DNA of 64,000 nt from Planctomycetota bacterium (GTDB lineage Bacteria; Planctomycetota; Planctomycetia; Gemmatales; Gemmataceae). Both the position numbers and the translations under genes were made by a program. Where the stretch lies: the NCBI GenBank assembly GCA_016195405.1, contig JACPZP010000131.1:1-64000 (forward strand). Reading direction: 5' to 3'. Positions within the stretch are counted from its first letter, which is position 1, and the number at the start of each line of letters is the position of its first letter. The notes beneath the pieces were generated by a model. That model was not told where the DNA came from. It saw only the letters and a list, made by a program, of their open reading frames with translations, and did no database searches. Positions 6,690 through 16,136 of the stretch are shown piece after piece.

Positions 6690-6875
6690 AAAACAATCTT
6701 GATGATTCGGTTCGTCGCGCGCCGGAGTGAGCCGACAACAAGAAAGGTTTCGATGTCGGCAACGAACATCGAGAAACGCATTTCGGCTCTTGTGCGAACC
6801 GTCGCCGACCCGGTCCAAACGCGGCCGCTACAGGAGTTGATCCTGCTCCATGCCGATCTTTTGAGCGAACGGCAC

Positions 6876-7937
6876 TCACCTTCCAACTCTTCGCGCGTTG
6901 ATCTTCAGCGTATACGGGCCGAGCGTGTCGCGCATGCCCGCGACGTGGATCGTGAAGACGCCGCCGCGTCCGGCGTCGAATTCGAGCATGGAATCGAGGG
7001 CGCCGCCGCTGTCGTCGTCGTAGGCGAGCATCTCGCCGCTTTTGTCGTAGACCACGAGCAAGGGATCGAAGACTTCATCGCCGGCCTTGACCTCTATAAG
7101 GTGCTTGCCCGCGCCTAGCCTTACCTGGTAGGTCTTCATCCGAAGGTTCATATTGAGAGCCATCCCTTGGAGGTTGACATTGTAGTTATGGCGCGTATCC
7201 CCATCGGCGAGCTTGTCTTCCAACTTGAGGCCGTCTTTGCTCACCGCATGAACGAGCGCGTTTCCGTCATTGGCAAACGCGGTTTCTAGTGATGAGAGAG
7301 TGCGAATGGTCGTCAGCTTGAGTTCTTGATCTCCGAAGGCCAAGGTGCTCACCTTAAACGACGAGACCTTAATCCGGCCGCTGAACTTGGAGGTCGCGGT
7401 ATAGACAACATCCAGGTCGGTTGTTTCCTTCTCCTCTTTCGAAAGCGACTCGCGAAGCTTCGCGAGAGTTTCTTCCGCGCGCTGCGCCGATTCAGGCTTG
7501 TCGCCATCCGCCGTTTTCACGAGCGCCGGCAGCGCTTTTTCCCGCAGCGCTAACAGGGCGGCGGTTGCCGCATCGCGTCGCGATTTGTCAGCATGGCCGA
7601 GTTCCGTAATAGCGGCGCTCGCACGCTTTTGTTCGTCCGCCGAGAGGCGAATGCCGAAATCGATGCGCGCGACGGCGCTTACCGGAATTTCCAGATTCCC
7701 GTAAGCGGTGTGCAATTCAACCTTTTTATCATGCAAGATGAGCTTGATCGTGCTATCGTCGCGAAGCTGGGCCTCCACCTCCGTCGGAGCGCTACTGGAC
7801 TTGGCGCCTTTATCCTTTGTGACGTCCTGCTCCTTCGCTTTGCCGCCGCCGGCTAAAGACACGGAAACGACAGCGACCGCAGCTCCAACGACTGCGATTC
7901 CCAACAATGAGCGGAATTTGAACTTGATCGGAGACAT
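6876..7937 (-). CDS. Secreted protein with HEAT-like and pre-peptidase C-terminal domains
   Basis: 353 aa. GGAG precedes the ATG by six bases, and residues 12-30 form an uncleaved or late-cleaved signal segment (LLGIAVVGAAVAVVSVSLAG). A beta-rich region (VEAQLRDDSTIKLILHDKKV, residues 53-95) precedes a helical stretch at about 100-170 (DAATAALLALREKALPALVK) resembling HEAT repeats. The C-terminal 100 residues look like a PPC-type beta-sandwich: LLVVYDKSGEMLAYDDDSGG then FTIHVAGMRDTLGPYTLKIN. PPC domains sit on secreted peptidases and adhesins as binding or folding modules. No protease motif is seen here. A surface or periplasmic structural role is plausible; the function is unknown. Confidence 0.65.
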   Translation of the reverse strand: MSPIKFKFRSLLGIAVVGAAVAVVSVSLAGGGKAKEQDVTKDKGAKSSSAPTEVEAQLRDDSTIKLILHDKKVELHTAYGNLEIPVSAVARIDFGIRLSADEQKRASAAITELGHADKSRRDAATAALLALREKALPALVKTADGDKPESAQRAEETLAKLRESLSKEEKETTDLDVVYTATSKFSGRIKVSSFKVSTLAFGDQELKLTTIRTLSSLETAFANDGNALVHAVSKDGLKLEDKLADGDTRHNYNVNLQGMALNMNLRMKTYQVRLGAGKHLIEVKAGDEVFDPLLVVYDKSGEMLAYDDDSGGALDSMLEFDAGRGGVFTIHVAGMRDTLGPYTLKINARRVGR

Positions 7938-8060
7938 GTGGGCTCCAGAAATATGCTCAAATGGCCAGCAGCGCGTTCACGCCTGCCTTCGACAATGCGC
8001 GCGCCCTTGTTTCCTACCATTCTGTTCACAGGATAAGAGAAATACAAGAGAGTGGGTGGT

Positions 8061-9167
8061 TTATCGCAGTGCAATCACGTGGTTGCTTAGCCGGTCAAAG
8101 CCCGTGTCCGTGATCAAGTAGTTGTGCTCGACGCGGATGCCGCCGACGCCGTCCACGTACAAGCCGGGTTCCAACGTGACCACGTCGCCGGCCAGTAGAG
8201 TTTCGGTGGCATGCCGGACAAAGAACGGGGCTTCGGGGTGGGTCAACCCGAGGCCGTGTCCGGCATGGTGCGGGAAATGCTCGGCGACGCCGGCCTTCTC
8301 GAAAGGCCGACGGACCGCGTCATAAACACTTTGGCACGATGCACTGGCGCGCAGCTCTTTTTCTCCGCTCGCCATGGCTTCGCCGCATAGACGGGCAAGG
8401 CGCTCCTGAGCGGGCGTGGGCTCTTTGCCGATGACCAGCGTGTTGGTGAAGTCGCTGCGGTATTGGCCGATGACCACCGAGAAGTCGAGAATGAACACGT
8501 CGCCCGGCTCGATAACGCGATCTGTCGGAGGTCCGCCGCGGCGCGAAGGACCCGGACTGACAGCAAAGTCGCCGTAGACGATCACGGGCATCCCCGCGGC
8601 GCGCACGCAGGCGGCGCTGACTCCGCCATACACGTCCAGCTCGGTCATTCCGGGTTTGATGTTCGCGCGGGCCCAAGCATGGCCTGCATCGGTCGCGGAC
8701 ATACATCGACGAAGAAGCACGATTTCGTCCGGGTACTTCTGGCGGCGCATTTGCGTCAGCGTGTGGATGACGACGGCAGCGTAAGGATCGCCCGGCCGGT
8801 CGTGAACGCGCACGCCGCCGCGGCTTGGGTTAACCGATTCCAACACTGCGAGTTGCCGCGGACCATGGCCCGGCGTTTGGCCGTCGTACCATGAGATCGC
8901 GCGTCTCTCTTCGACTTGAGCCGACTCCACCGATTGAGGCAGGCGATTGTCGTGCAGCAGCTTCCCGTGGCCATCTTTGCGGATTAGCAAATAGCCTGGA
9001 AAGCCGGCGCCCAAGCTAATGGGATCCACCCAGAAATTCGCCAGATACATGAGGTGAATGGGATCGCTGAGGAGCAGGAAATCGCTCTCCGGCGGCGGAT
9101 CGAGGTTCTTCCAGAATTCCAGCCGGCGCTCACGGCATCCTTCGGCACTGAGCATGGCGGCAGACAT
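8061..9167 (-). CDS. M24 family metallopeptidase (Xaa-Pro aminopeptidase/dipeptidase-like)
   Basis: 368 aa. ATG 9167 has GGAG nine bases upstream. The creatinase-like N-terminal domain spans about residues 1-155. The pita-bread catalytic domain follows, with the five metal ligands visible: Asp in VFILDFSVV, Asp in YRSDFTNT, His in HAGHGLGLTHPEAP, Glu in VTLEPGLYVDG and Glu in IRVEHNYLIT. Length and motif order match PepP/PepQ-type enzymes that remove an N-terminal residue before proline or split X-Pro dipeptides. There is no signal peptide, so it is cytoplasmic. It is divergent from ubiE with a 98-bp shared upstream region. The subtype (aminopeptidase or prolidase) cannot be settled by eye. 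Confidence 0.85.
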   Translation of the reverse strand: MSAAMLSAEGCRERRLEFWKNLDPPPESDFLLLSDPIHLMYLANFWVDPISLGAGFPGYLLIRKDGHGKLLHDNRLPQSVESAQVEERRAISWYDGQTPGHGPRQLAVLESVNPSRGGVRVHDRPGDPYAAVVIHTLTQMRRQKYPDEIVLLRRCMSATDAGHAWARANIKPGMTELDVYGGVSAACVRAAGMPVIVYGDFAVSPGPSRRGGPPTDRVIEPGDVFILDFSVVIGQYRSDFTNTLVIGKEPTPAQERLARLCGEAMASGEKELRASASCQSVYDAVRRPFEKAGVAEHFPHHAGHGLGLTHPEAPFFVRHATETLLAGDVVTLEPGLYVDGVGGIRVEHNYLITDTGFDRLSNHVIALR

Positions 9168-9265
9168 GACATGTTTCTCCGGTTAACACGGCGCAAGATT
9201 CGCGGTTCTCCGTCTATAAAAAGAATAGTGACGCGAGGGGTTTTATCATGGCATGAGGAGCGATC

Positions 9266-9988
9266 GTGGTCGATTCTCTTCTCGACAAGCGTGAGGCGCG
9301 CATCCGCCGCATGTTCGGGCACATCGCGCCCAGCTACGATCTTCTCAACCATCTGCTGAGCCTGAATATCGACCACTACTGGCGCTGGCGGACCACGAAG
9401 CTCGTGCCGCCTCTAGGTTCCGAGCCGATCCTTGATCTCTGCACGGGAACGGGCGACCTAGCCTTCGCCTACGACCGGGCGGCTGGAGGACGTGTGCCCA
9501 TCGTCGGCGCCGATTTTTGCCGGGAGATGCTGCGCTTGGCGGAAGTGAAGCGCAATCGCAGAAAGGCCGATGGCCGCATCCGCTTTCTCGAGGCCGATGC
9601 CCAGCATTTGCCTTTTGCCGACAACCAATTTCAGATAACGACGGTGGCTTTTGGCCTGCGCAACATCACCGACACGGAGCGCGGCATAAGGGAGATGGTT
9701 CGTGTCACTCGGAGCGGCGGCAAGGTGGCCATTTTGGAGTTCTCGCAGCCGGAGGGCAGCCTGTTGGGCGGAATGTACCGCTTCTACTTCCGTCGCATCC
9801 TGCCGCTGGTAGGACAGACGATCTCGCGGAGCAAGGACAACGCCTACCGCTATCTCCCGGAAAGCGTCATGGAGTTTCCCAACGGCGCCGCCTTGGCGGA
9901 GCGACTGCGGAGACACGGCCTTTCCGAGGTGACCTGGCACCCTCTCACGCTCGGGATCGCTACCTTGTATGTCGGAAAGAAACCGTGA
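9266..9988 (+). CDS. ubiE: Demethylmenaquinone methyltransferase
   Basis: 240 aa with a GTG start at 9266, chosen for GAGGAG six bases upstream and the family-typical N-terminus with FGHIAPSYDLLNHLLSLNID. It is a class I SAM-dependent methyltransferase: motif I is LDLCTGTGDLAF (residues about 55-66), the acidic end of strand 2 is VGADFCREML, and the UbiE signatures NITDTERGIREMVRVTRSGG and YLPESVMEFPNGAALAERL are present. It carries out the last step of menaquinone synthesis, C-methylation of demethylmenaquinone. Planctomycetes use menaquinone, so the menG role is likely. Its stop codon overlaps the hemE start (GTGA), linking respiratory quinone and haem synthesis in one transcript. Confidence 0.93.
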   Translation: MVDSLLDKREARIRRMFGHIAPSYDLLNHLLSLNIDHYWRWRTTKLVPPLGSEPILDLCTGTGDLAFAYDRAAGGRVPIVGADFCREMLRLAEVKRNRRKADGRIRFLEADAQHLPFADNQFQITTVAFGLRNITDTERGIREMVRVTRSGGKVAILEFSQPEGSLLGGMYRFYFRRILPLVGQTISRSKDNAYRYLPESVMEFPNGAALAERLRRHGLSEVTWHPLTLGIATLYVGKKP

Positions 9989-11025
9989 CGCAACAGCCTC
10001 CACAACACAAGCACTTGCTGGTTCGGGCAGCCTTGGGCGAAGAGGTGGAGCGCCCCCCTGTCTGGGCCATGCGCCAAGCGGGCCGATGGGACCCGGAATT
10101 CATGAAGCTGCGCGGCAACTTACCTTTTTACGACTTCTCGGAAAACGTCGAGCTGGCTGCCAAGGCCTCGCTTCTGGCGCGGCGCTTCGGCGTCGACGCG
10201 ATCATTCTCTTTTATGACATTACTACCTTGACCGTGGCCATGCGATTGCCGTTCACGCTCCAGCCCGGCAAAGGTCCCGTGCCCGCGAGTCCGGTGCGAA
10301 GCTTGGCCGACGTCGAGCGCCTCGAGGCTACGCCCGATCCGCAACAGTTCCGCCACATCATCGAGTTATTGCACAGCGTGCAGAATGAGCTGGCCGGGCA
10401 GTTGCCGATCATTGCGTTCGCCGGAGCGCCCTTTACGGTCGCGACCTACTGCATCGGCACGGGCAAAGACCTCAACATGACCCGGCATTTCATCAAGGAA
10501 TACCCGCAGGTGTGGGAACGCCTTCTCGGGCGGTTGCAAGAAGCCACGGTCCATTTCTTGAAGACGCTGATTCGCTCGGGGGCCGACGTGGTGCAACTGT
10601 TCGATTCGTGGGCGGGCGCCCTGGAGCGTTCGGAGTATCTTAACTGGGCCCAGACGCATCACGAAGCGATCTGGAAACAGGTTATTGGAGTGCCGCGCAT
10701 ACTGTTTGTGAAGGAGGGGCCATACCTGGACCTCATGACCAAGTCCGGCGCGGAGGTGATCAGCCTCGGCAAACGTCACGATCTCGCGGCGGCGCTTCGG
10801 AACTATCCCAATCTTGTCTTTCAGGGTAACGTGAGCGAGGAATTGATGCGATCCGGAACGCCGGAGCAAGTGGCCGAAACTACCCGGCGCTGCGTCGAGG
10901 CAGGGGGAGGCCGGCGGCACATCGTCAATCTAAGTCACGGGCTCGATCTCCGCACGCCGGTGGCGAACTTCGAAGCCTATGTGCAGGCGGTCACTGCTTA
11001 CCGTTGCCAACCACGCGTTGGATGA
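9985..11025 (+). CDS. hemE: Uroporphyrinogen decarboxylase
   Basis: 346 aa from GTG 9985, which overlaps the ubiE stop in GTGA; this start gives the family-standard length. Key signatures are PPVWAMRQAGRWDPEF near residue 25 (usually RQAGRYLPEY, so the Tyr-Leu pair is changed to Trp-Asp), the FAGAPFTVATY strand, the active-site Asp in FYDITT, LFDSWAGAL and the C-terminal HIVNLSHGLDLRTP. The enzyme removes four carboxyl groups from uroporphyrinogen III to give coproporphyrinogen III in haem synthesis. Its last 35 bases overlap the 3' end of the convergent lipoprotein gene. Translation is probably coupled to ubiE. Confidence 0.95.
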   Translation: MTQQPPQHKHLLVRAALGEEVERPPVWAMRQAGRWDPEFMKLRGNLPFYDFSENVELAAKASLLARRFGVDAIILFYDITTLTVAMRLPFTLQPGKGPVPASPVRSLADVERLEATPDPQQFRHIIELLHSVQNELAGQLPIIAFAGAPFTVATYCIGTGKDLNMTRHFIKEYPQVWERLLGRLQEATVHFLKTLIRSGADVVQLFDSWAGALERSEYLNWAQTHHEAIWKQVIGVPRILFVKEGPYLDLMTKSGAEVISLGKRHDLAAALRNYPNLVFQGNVSEELMRSGTPEQVAETTRRCVEAGGGRRHIVNLSHGLDLRTPVANFEAYVQAVTAYRCQPRVG

Positions 11026-11791
11026 AATTCGGTTCCGGCGCGACGTTTCCGCCGCCGGCCATCAGATCGCGCCATGCCTTGGGATCGGGAGGTAGATTCT
11101 TTCCGGTTGCGATCCGCAACGACTCGACCGTGCGGTCCTTGTAGGCCAGGTCTCTCTCCGTTTCCATGATGTAGACCAACGTCTCGATCGCGTCGGCCTG
11201 CTTATACCTCGACAAGGCGCGGATGGCAGTCAACCGCTCGTCTTGAGTTTGTTGCTGGTCAATTAGGCTGGCGTCCACGGCGCCGCTGGGTTGCCGCGCC
11301 ACGCGGATCAGCAAGTGCCGGGAATCGGGATTGCCGATCTTGCCGATGGCTTCAAGCGTCTGCTGGCGGATGATGCCGTTCAACTCCGGCCCGAATGACA
11401 GCCGGCGCGTATAGGCTTCCTCGAGAACCTGTGCGGCCCGAGGATCCTTAAATGCGCTGAGTGCGTGAATGGCGCCGAGCCGGCATAATGGCTCTCTATC
11501 CACGGTTGCCGCGGCGGTCAAAATGTTGATGTAAGCGTCTTGGTCCTTTTGCGTACCGCCGTTCTGCAAAGGCTCCCGGAGTGATGACAGGGCATCGCCC
11601 CGCTTGGCGCCGTCGTTGCTCTCACGGATGACCTGCAGGGGATCGGGCTTAAAGAAGTAGCCTTTGAGGTCGCGATTGTTGCTCGTGATCTCATCCCAGA
11701 GGCCGGCGCAGCCCGACAAGCCCAGGAAAAGGGCCGCGCTTCCCAGAAGTCCGCATCCTCGCCAACAAACGGATTTTGTCAGGACTGCCAT
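10991..11791 (-). CDS. HEAT-repeat lipoprotein
   Basis: 266 aa from ATG 11791, which has AAGGG and GGAGG upstream; an earlier in-frame ATG (11845) gives an unlikely N-terminus. A type II signal peptide ends in the lipobox LSGCAG (Cys near residue 29). The mature protein is a run of helical pairs of HEAT or Armadillo type: CRLGAIHALSAFKDPRAAQV, LEAIGKIGNPDSRHLL, then RLTAIRALSRYKQADAIETL. It is probably anchored in a membrane and used for protein binding. The last 35 bases overlap the end of hemE on the other strand, so neither gene can have a normal downstream terminator between them. The partner is unknown. Confidence 0.75.
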   Translation of the reverse strand: MAVLTKSVCWRGCGLLGSAALFLGLSGCAGLWDEITSNNRDLKGYFFKPDPLQVIRESNDGAKRGDALSSLREPLQNGGTQKDQDAYINILTAAATVDREPLCRLGAIHALSAFKDPRAAQVLEEAYTRRLSFGPELNGIIRQQTLEAIGKIGNPDSRHLLIRVARQPSGAVDASLIDQQQTQDERLTAIRALSRYKQADAIETLVYIMETERDLAYKDRTVESLRIATGKNLPPDPKAWRDLMAGGGNVAPEPNFIQRVVGNGKQ

Positions 11792-11919
11792 CACCCTTCG
11801 CCTCCATGGCTTCGACGCGATTTCCCGCCCGACAGGGCAGGGCATCCTCCCCTGGATTCTCTCTGAAACTATAAGGGGTGGCGGCTATAGCGTTTTCAGG
11901 CAGTCCGTACAAGAGAGAA

Positions 11920-14334
11920 TTACGCGACGGTGAACGTGAACGCCAAGGTTGCGGTTTGCCCGGACTTGTCCGTGGCGGTGATGGTTATCGTGGTGCTGCC
12001 GGCGTTGGTGAAATGCAGGACGAGGCGGTCCTGGTCCTTGATCTCGGCCACCGACGACGGTACCGAAGCGTCGAGCGCATAGGTGAGCGCGTCGGGCTGG
12101 CTCACGATGCCGGCGGACTGCACCAGGGCGAAGTTGCTTGCCGTGGCATCCGTGGGGAAATGCGTGCCCGTGTAGTTCTTGAGCGGCAAGTTGGTGAAGG
12201 CGGTGTTGGTCCCGGTCTGACTTTGAGTCGGAATGGCGGCCAGCGTGTTGATGATGCGCAGGTCGTCGCCGCTTTGCACTTTGCCGAACACCGTGAAGCC
12301 GCCGTTGTTGGCGGTGGTGTCGAGCGAAGTGTTGTTCGCCAGATTGAAGAAGAACTGGTCGGTAGCGCCGTTGGGATTGCCGCCGGGCTTCGCCATGGCG
12401 ATGGTGCCGATGACGTTATTGAACGCGGCGTTGCCGTTGAATTCGTTATTGACAGCCAGGTTTTCGGTAATCGTCGAGACGACGCCATTCTGGAACGTGA
12501 AGCCGCCTCCTTGCAACACAAAATCGGTCACGAGGCGATGGAAGAAGGAACTGTCGTAGGCGCTATTGTTCAAGTAGTTGAGGAAGTTGGCCACGGTCTG
12601 AGGCTTGGAGGAATCGAACAGTTGAATGTTCACCGGCCCTGCCGACGTGTTGAACCTGACCACCGTGCTGGAAATGTCCGGATCGGTGAACAGAGTGGAT
12701 AAGTCGATGATTTTATCGGCGCCACCCTGAGCGCCGACGATGGTCGCCTGAGTGCCGGCGACAGGCGGCCGGTTTTTGACGATGAGCGTGGAAAACTCGC
12801 TTTGATTGCCGGCCTCGTCGGTTGCCCGGACGAAGAAATTGTTGGCGCCGTCGTTGAGCGCGACGCCGCTGAACTGGAAGTTGCCGCCGCCGTCGGCCTG
12901 AGTGCCAAGGGAAGCGCCGCCCTGGATGAGATCGACGTGTGCGCCCGGACTGGTGAGGCCATGAAGGGTCACCGCGGCATCGGTGGTGCGACCGTGGCCG
13001 TCGTCGTTGGCGGGATCGAGTGTCAGCGTAGGCACATCCGGCGCGAAATCGTCAACTGTGAACGAGAGGTTAAAGGCCCCAGTACGCCCCAAGGCATCCG
13101 TCGCACGTAGGTGCAAGGTAAACGGCGCCAAATCCAGGTTGTCGAGAGAGCCTCCTAGGATGCCGGCAAGCACCGCCTTGTTTAGCAGGAAGCGACCGTT
13201 CGCATTGAGTTGTCCCAGTATGTTCGTGGCGGCGCCGTTGAACGCGGCCGTAAAGCTCGTGATTTTAGCCGAGTCAACGATGCTGCCCTGAACGGTTGGA
13301 TCGGAAGTGATGCCGTCGCTTGTGGAACCGTTCGTGTCGTCGGGTCCAGTCGTATCATCCAGGAGTTCGGCAGCGATGCTGGGGCCGTTGGCAGGCACCG
13401 CGACAGCGGACGGGAGGAACTGGAAGTTGTAGTTGGTGCCGCTTGCCGTGAGCGGGATGTTGCCGATGACGTTGTTTTGCAGAACCACGCCGCCAAGGGA
13501 GCCGATGGTTGGAGCATCGGTGCGGAAACCCGCAGGTACAATCGGAAGGTTGAGCGAATAACTACCGTTGCGGAGGCCGGAGAAGCTGTACGCGCCCGAG
13601 CTGTTCGTCGTGGTTGTACGTGCGAGTGCGGTCCCGCTGTCGTCGACTCCGCTCAGGCTGACTTGAACGCCGGCCAATGGGGTGTGGACGTTGAAGACGA
13701 AGCCGGACAGCGAGTTGGCGCCCGCCGCGGCTTGATGGAGCGGCTGCACGGTGCCGTCGCCGAAGCCTTGGCCGCTGCCCGGCGAATGCGTGGGCAACGT
13801 GGCGGCATCCGGGCGGTTTAGGAACAAGCCGAGCGACAAGCCCTGCGGCCCAAGTCCGCGCACGGCGAACAGGAAGTTGAGGCCCGTTTGACCGGGAGAA
13901 AGCGAAATATTGGAAATGGTGCTCGGTCCGACGACGCCGCCCAGGCTGCCGGCGCTCGCGTTGTCCCCAACGAAACTCGATACGGAACCGCGCGTGAGTT
14001 GGTAGGTTCCAGCGGGAACCTGTAGAAAGGAAAAAACGCCAGTGGCGTCGGAAACCGTGGATTGGTTGATGGGCGCGCCTTGCCGCGTGGTTCCGCTGAG
14101 CGTGATCGAAACGCCAGGCAAGATGTTCTCGCCCGCGTCGCGCAGATTGTTGTTGTTGGAGTCGGCGAACACGAGCCCGGAAATTACTCCGGGAGGCAGC
14201 GGATTGAGCACTCCTCCCGCCGGTGTGAAGCGATCCTCAAGCGCTTCGAGGCTTGGCGCCCAGTTGCACTTTCTTTTTTTTGGAGGATTGGATTGTGTGA
14301 AGTTGTTCCACCACTTCCGGATCGTGCGGCGCAT
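11920..14334 (-). CDS. Large secreted protein with SdrD_B-like repeats and a cyclophilin domain
   Basis: 804 aa. The N-terminus (residues about 28-38, LEALEDRFTPA) is a motif common at the start of large planctomycete surface proteins. Two SdrD_B/Cna-B-like domains follow: ISGLVFADSNNNNLRDAGEN at about 50-145 and LSGFVFNVHTPLAGVQVSLS at about 210-300. Beta-sandwich and Ca-binding-like segments come next, with an Ig-like stretch near 430-520. Residues about 545-720 are a cyclophilin-type peptidyl-prolyl isomerase (VANFLNYLNNSAYDSSFFHR, LQGGGF, IAMAKPGGNPNGATDQFFF). A final beta domain closes the protein. It probably acts outside the cell on folding or remodelling of surface proteins. Whether it keeps isomerase activity is unproven, though the Phe-His-Arg and Gln-Phe-Phe-Phe motifs remain. 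Confidence 0.8.
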   Translation of the reverse strand: MRRTIRKWWNNFTQSNPPKKRKCNWAPSLEALEDRFTPAGGVLNPLPPGVISGLVFADSNNNNLRDAGENILPGVSITLSGTTRQGAPINQSTVSDATGVFSFLQVPAGTYQLTRGSVSSFVGDNASAGSLGGVVGPSTISNISLSPGQTGLNFLFAVRGLGPQGLSLGLFLNRPDAATLPTHSPGSGQGFGDGTVQPLHQAAAGANSLSGFVFNVHTPLAGVQVSLSGVDDSGTALARTTTTNSSGAYSFSGLRNGSYSLNLPIVPAGFRTDAPTIGSLGGVVLQNNVIGNIPLTASGTNYNFQFLPSAVAVPANGPSIAAELLDDTTGPDDTNGSTSDGITSDPTVQGSIVDSAKITSFTAAFNGAATNILGQLNANGRFLLNKAVLAGILGGSLDNLDLAPFTLHLRATDALGRTGAFNLSFTVDDFAPDVPTLTLDPANDDGHGRTTDAAVTLHGLTSPGAHVDLIQGGASLGTQADGGGNFQFSGVALNDGANNFFVRATDEAGNQSEFSTLIVKNRPPVAGTQATIVGAQGGADKIIDLSTLFTDPDISSTVVRFNTSAGPVNIQLFDSSKPQTVANFLNYLNNSAYDSSFFHRLVTDFVLQGGGFTFQNGVVSTITENLAVNNEFNGNAAFNNVIGTIAMAKPGGNPNGATDQFFFNLANNTSLDTTANNGGFTVFGKVQSGDDLRIINTLAAIPTQSQTGTNTAFTNLPLKNYTGTHFPTDATASNFALVQSAGIVSQPDALTYALDASVPSSVAEIKDQDRLVLHFTNAGSTTITITATDKSGQTATLAFTFTVA

Positions 14335-14485
14335 GGAGCTTTACCTTGTTGTTCCGAGTCGTTCCGAGGTAAGACAGGATCAATCAAGGTAAATTTTAAT
14401 TCCTCCATGGGTCCATGCAATGGAATTCGGATTTTTTTTAATAAATTACGCAAATTCCCCAATCGCGAAAGGCGGATTGGAGCGA

Positions 14486-15859
14486 TTAGTAAGTGAACAC
14501 CAGGCCAGCATTAAACGTGTGAATCCATGCATCTGTGCGGATCAAGTTAAAGGCCGGCCGCGCCACGCCCAACCCAGTGCCGCCGGGCAATAAGGCTTGA
14601 TTGATGGTGAGGTCGATCTGGTCGCCGGGCCGCGCCACATCCGTCAGGAGCAGCGCTGAGTAGCCCAGGCGAAGCTTGAGCCTGCTCGAGACATGCCAGT
14701 TCACGTTGACTCCCAATTCCGGCACGGTCACCCAATCACTGCTTCCGAAGCGCCCGCTGTTGCTCGACAAAGCCAGTAGGCCGGCGGGAAAGTCGGTAGG
14801 CGTCGCGCCCGGCACGTTGAATCGGCTTTGACCCGCGATCGTCACGACGCGGTGCAAGCCGCCCACGGCAACTTTGCCGAGAAAATCCAGCGACCATCCA
14901 CCGAACAAAAGTTCGGCGCGCACGCCGACTTCGCCGCCGTTGAACTCATTGGTGGCTCCGAAAAAATCGCTGTTTTGAATTACGGTCCCCGGCACCACAT
15001 TGAATTGCGGGATGTTGGTCGGAGCAAACGAATCGGAGATCGAAAGTCGCTCGTCGAAGCGCAAATAACGATAGCCAAGAATCGAATCCAAGCGGATTGT
15101 CGGCGAGGAGTAGAAGGTTTCACGCAGGTCGAGAAATGCGCTTTGGAAGTGACTTGAAGTTGCCGTCGCCGCCACCGAGCCGGACGACGCACCTGGGAAC
15201 GCAATCAGAAGGCCGTTCGGAAGGTTGTCTGCCATGGAGATAAAGGGGCGGTCGAGAATCGTGCTTCCGTCCGAGGCGGCGCCGAAATTTCGTTGCAACG
15301 TCTCAAAGATGGTGTAGCCAGCTTCGAAGCCAACCGTGCGCTCGTCGTTGAGCCAGCCTCCAAGTGCGAAACGCACGCCGAATCGGGAATCGCCGTCAAC
15401 TCTATTGTCGCCGAAGAGGACTTGCGTCGTGGAAAGGCCGAAGAGACCGGCCGTGTTCAGTGACGTTCCCACAGGGCTTGTGGTGACTAAAGGCGGCAGA
15501 TGCATGCCGCGCACCCAGGAGGTCAGCAGATCGAAACTAGCCCACGTGTATGCGCCGCCGTTGGAACCGACGACGACCTCAGGGTTGTCAAGAGTCACGA
15601 ATCCTTGCGATTCCGCAATGGTCAGCTGCGGATAGCTCGCCGCCGCTGCCGGCTGAATCGGCGCGGTTTGGGATGACGGCTCACCCGGCACAGCATCTGC
15701 CGGCAAAGACTCGACCTGCGCACGCTCGACCGGTGCGCGTTCGCGCCGCATCGGCTCGGCGGGCGTTTTCCCGTCGTCTTGGGCCAGGCAGGGGCTTGCA
15801 GAAAGTAAACTTGTGGACAAAAGCCCAGCAAGCACAAGGGCAACTCGTTTACGGTTCAC
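14486..15859 (-). CDS. BBP7-like outer-membrane beta-barrel protein
   Basis: 457 aa. A signal peptide (VALVLAGLLSTSLLSASPCL, cut after AQ) is followed by a Pro/Glu-rich linker (residues 27-70). The mature part shows alternating amphipathic strands and the features of the planctomycete BBP7 barrel family: YTWASFDLLTSWVRGMHLPP, an RFALGGWLNDERTVGFEAGY strand pair, LDSILGYRYLRFDERLSI, and LGVNVNWHVSSRLKLRLGYS near the end. The last residues (FNAGLVFTY) end in an aromatic, as outer-membrane barrels do. It is likely a pore or structural protein of the planctomycete outer membrane; transported substrates are unknown. It is transcribed toward the cyclophilin-type surface protein gene. Confidence 0.8.
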   Translation of the reverse strand: MNRKRVALVLAGLLSTSLLSASPCLAQDDGKTPAEPMRRERAPVERAQVESLPADAVPGEPSSQTAPIQPAAAASYPQLTIAESQGFVTLDNPEVVVGSNGGAYTWASFDLLTSWVRGMHLPPLVTTSPVGTSLNTAGLFGLSTTQVLFGDNRVDGDSRFGVRFALGGWLNDERTVGFEAGYTIFETLQRNFGAASDGSTILDRPFISMADNLPNGLLIAFPGASSGSVAATATSSHFQSAFLDLRETFYSSPTIRLDSILGYRYLRFDERLSISDSFAPTNIPQFNVVPGTVIQNSDFFGATNEFNGGEVGVRAELLFGGWSLDFLGKVAVGGLHRVVTIAGQSRFNVPGATPTDFPAGLLALSSNSGRFGSSDWVTVPELGVNVNWHVSSRLKLRLGYSALLLTDVARPGDQIDLTINQALLPGGTGLGVARPAFNLIRTDAWIHTFNAGLVFTY

Positions 15860-16049
15860 AGCTCAGCCTCTGCGGAAAGTAGCGGAAGGAAGCGTAATGA
15901 CGATTGTGCACGGAACAACGATATTATCGGTGAAAGAGGTTGAGCGACTGTGTGATTTTTCGCCGAAACCCCGGCACAAGGAGATCGGGAAGGTTGGGCA
16001 AACGCCGCGCTCAGAAATGACCGCTTTGCGCTCTTTCACCGGCTTTTAC

Positions 16050-16077
16050 TTGGCAGCCCAGTCTCACACGATAAAAT
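16050..16077 (+). promoter_or_regulatory. Probable sigma-70 promoter of the kinase gene
   Basis: TTGGCA (16050-16055) and TAAAAT (16072-16077) lie 16 bases apart, with a predicted start near 16084 and about 53 nt of leader before the kinase ATG at 16137. The match to consensus is good; no operator is evident. Confidence 0.5.
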
Positions 16078-16136
16078 AAAGTGTCTTCATTCTTCTGGTC
16101 CGGGTAATTTGGGAACAGGAAGCTGGGAATAGGCGT

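Noticed and set aside
6699-7118. ORF after the orphan antitoxin
   Set aside because: Its second half is antisense to the secreted PPC-domain gene and no motif or ribosome site supports it.
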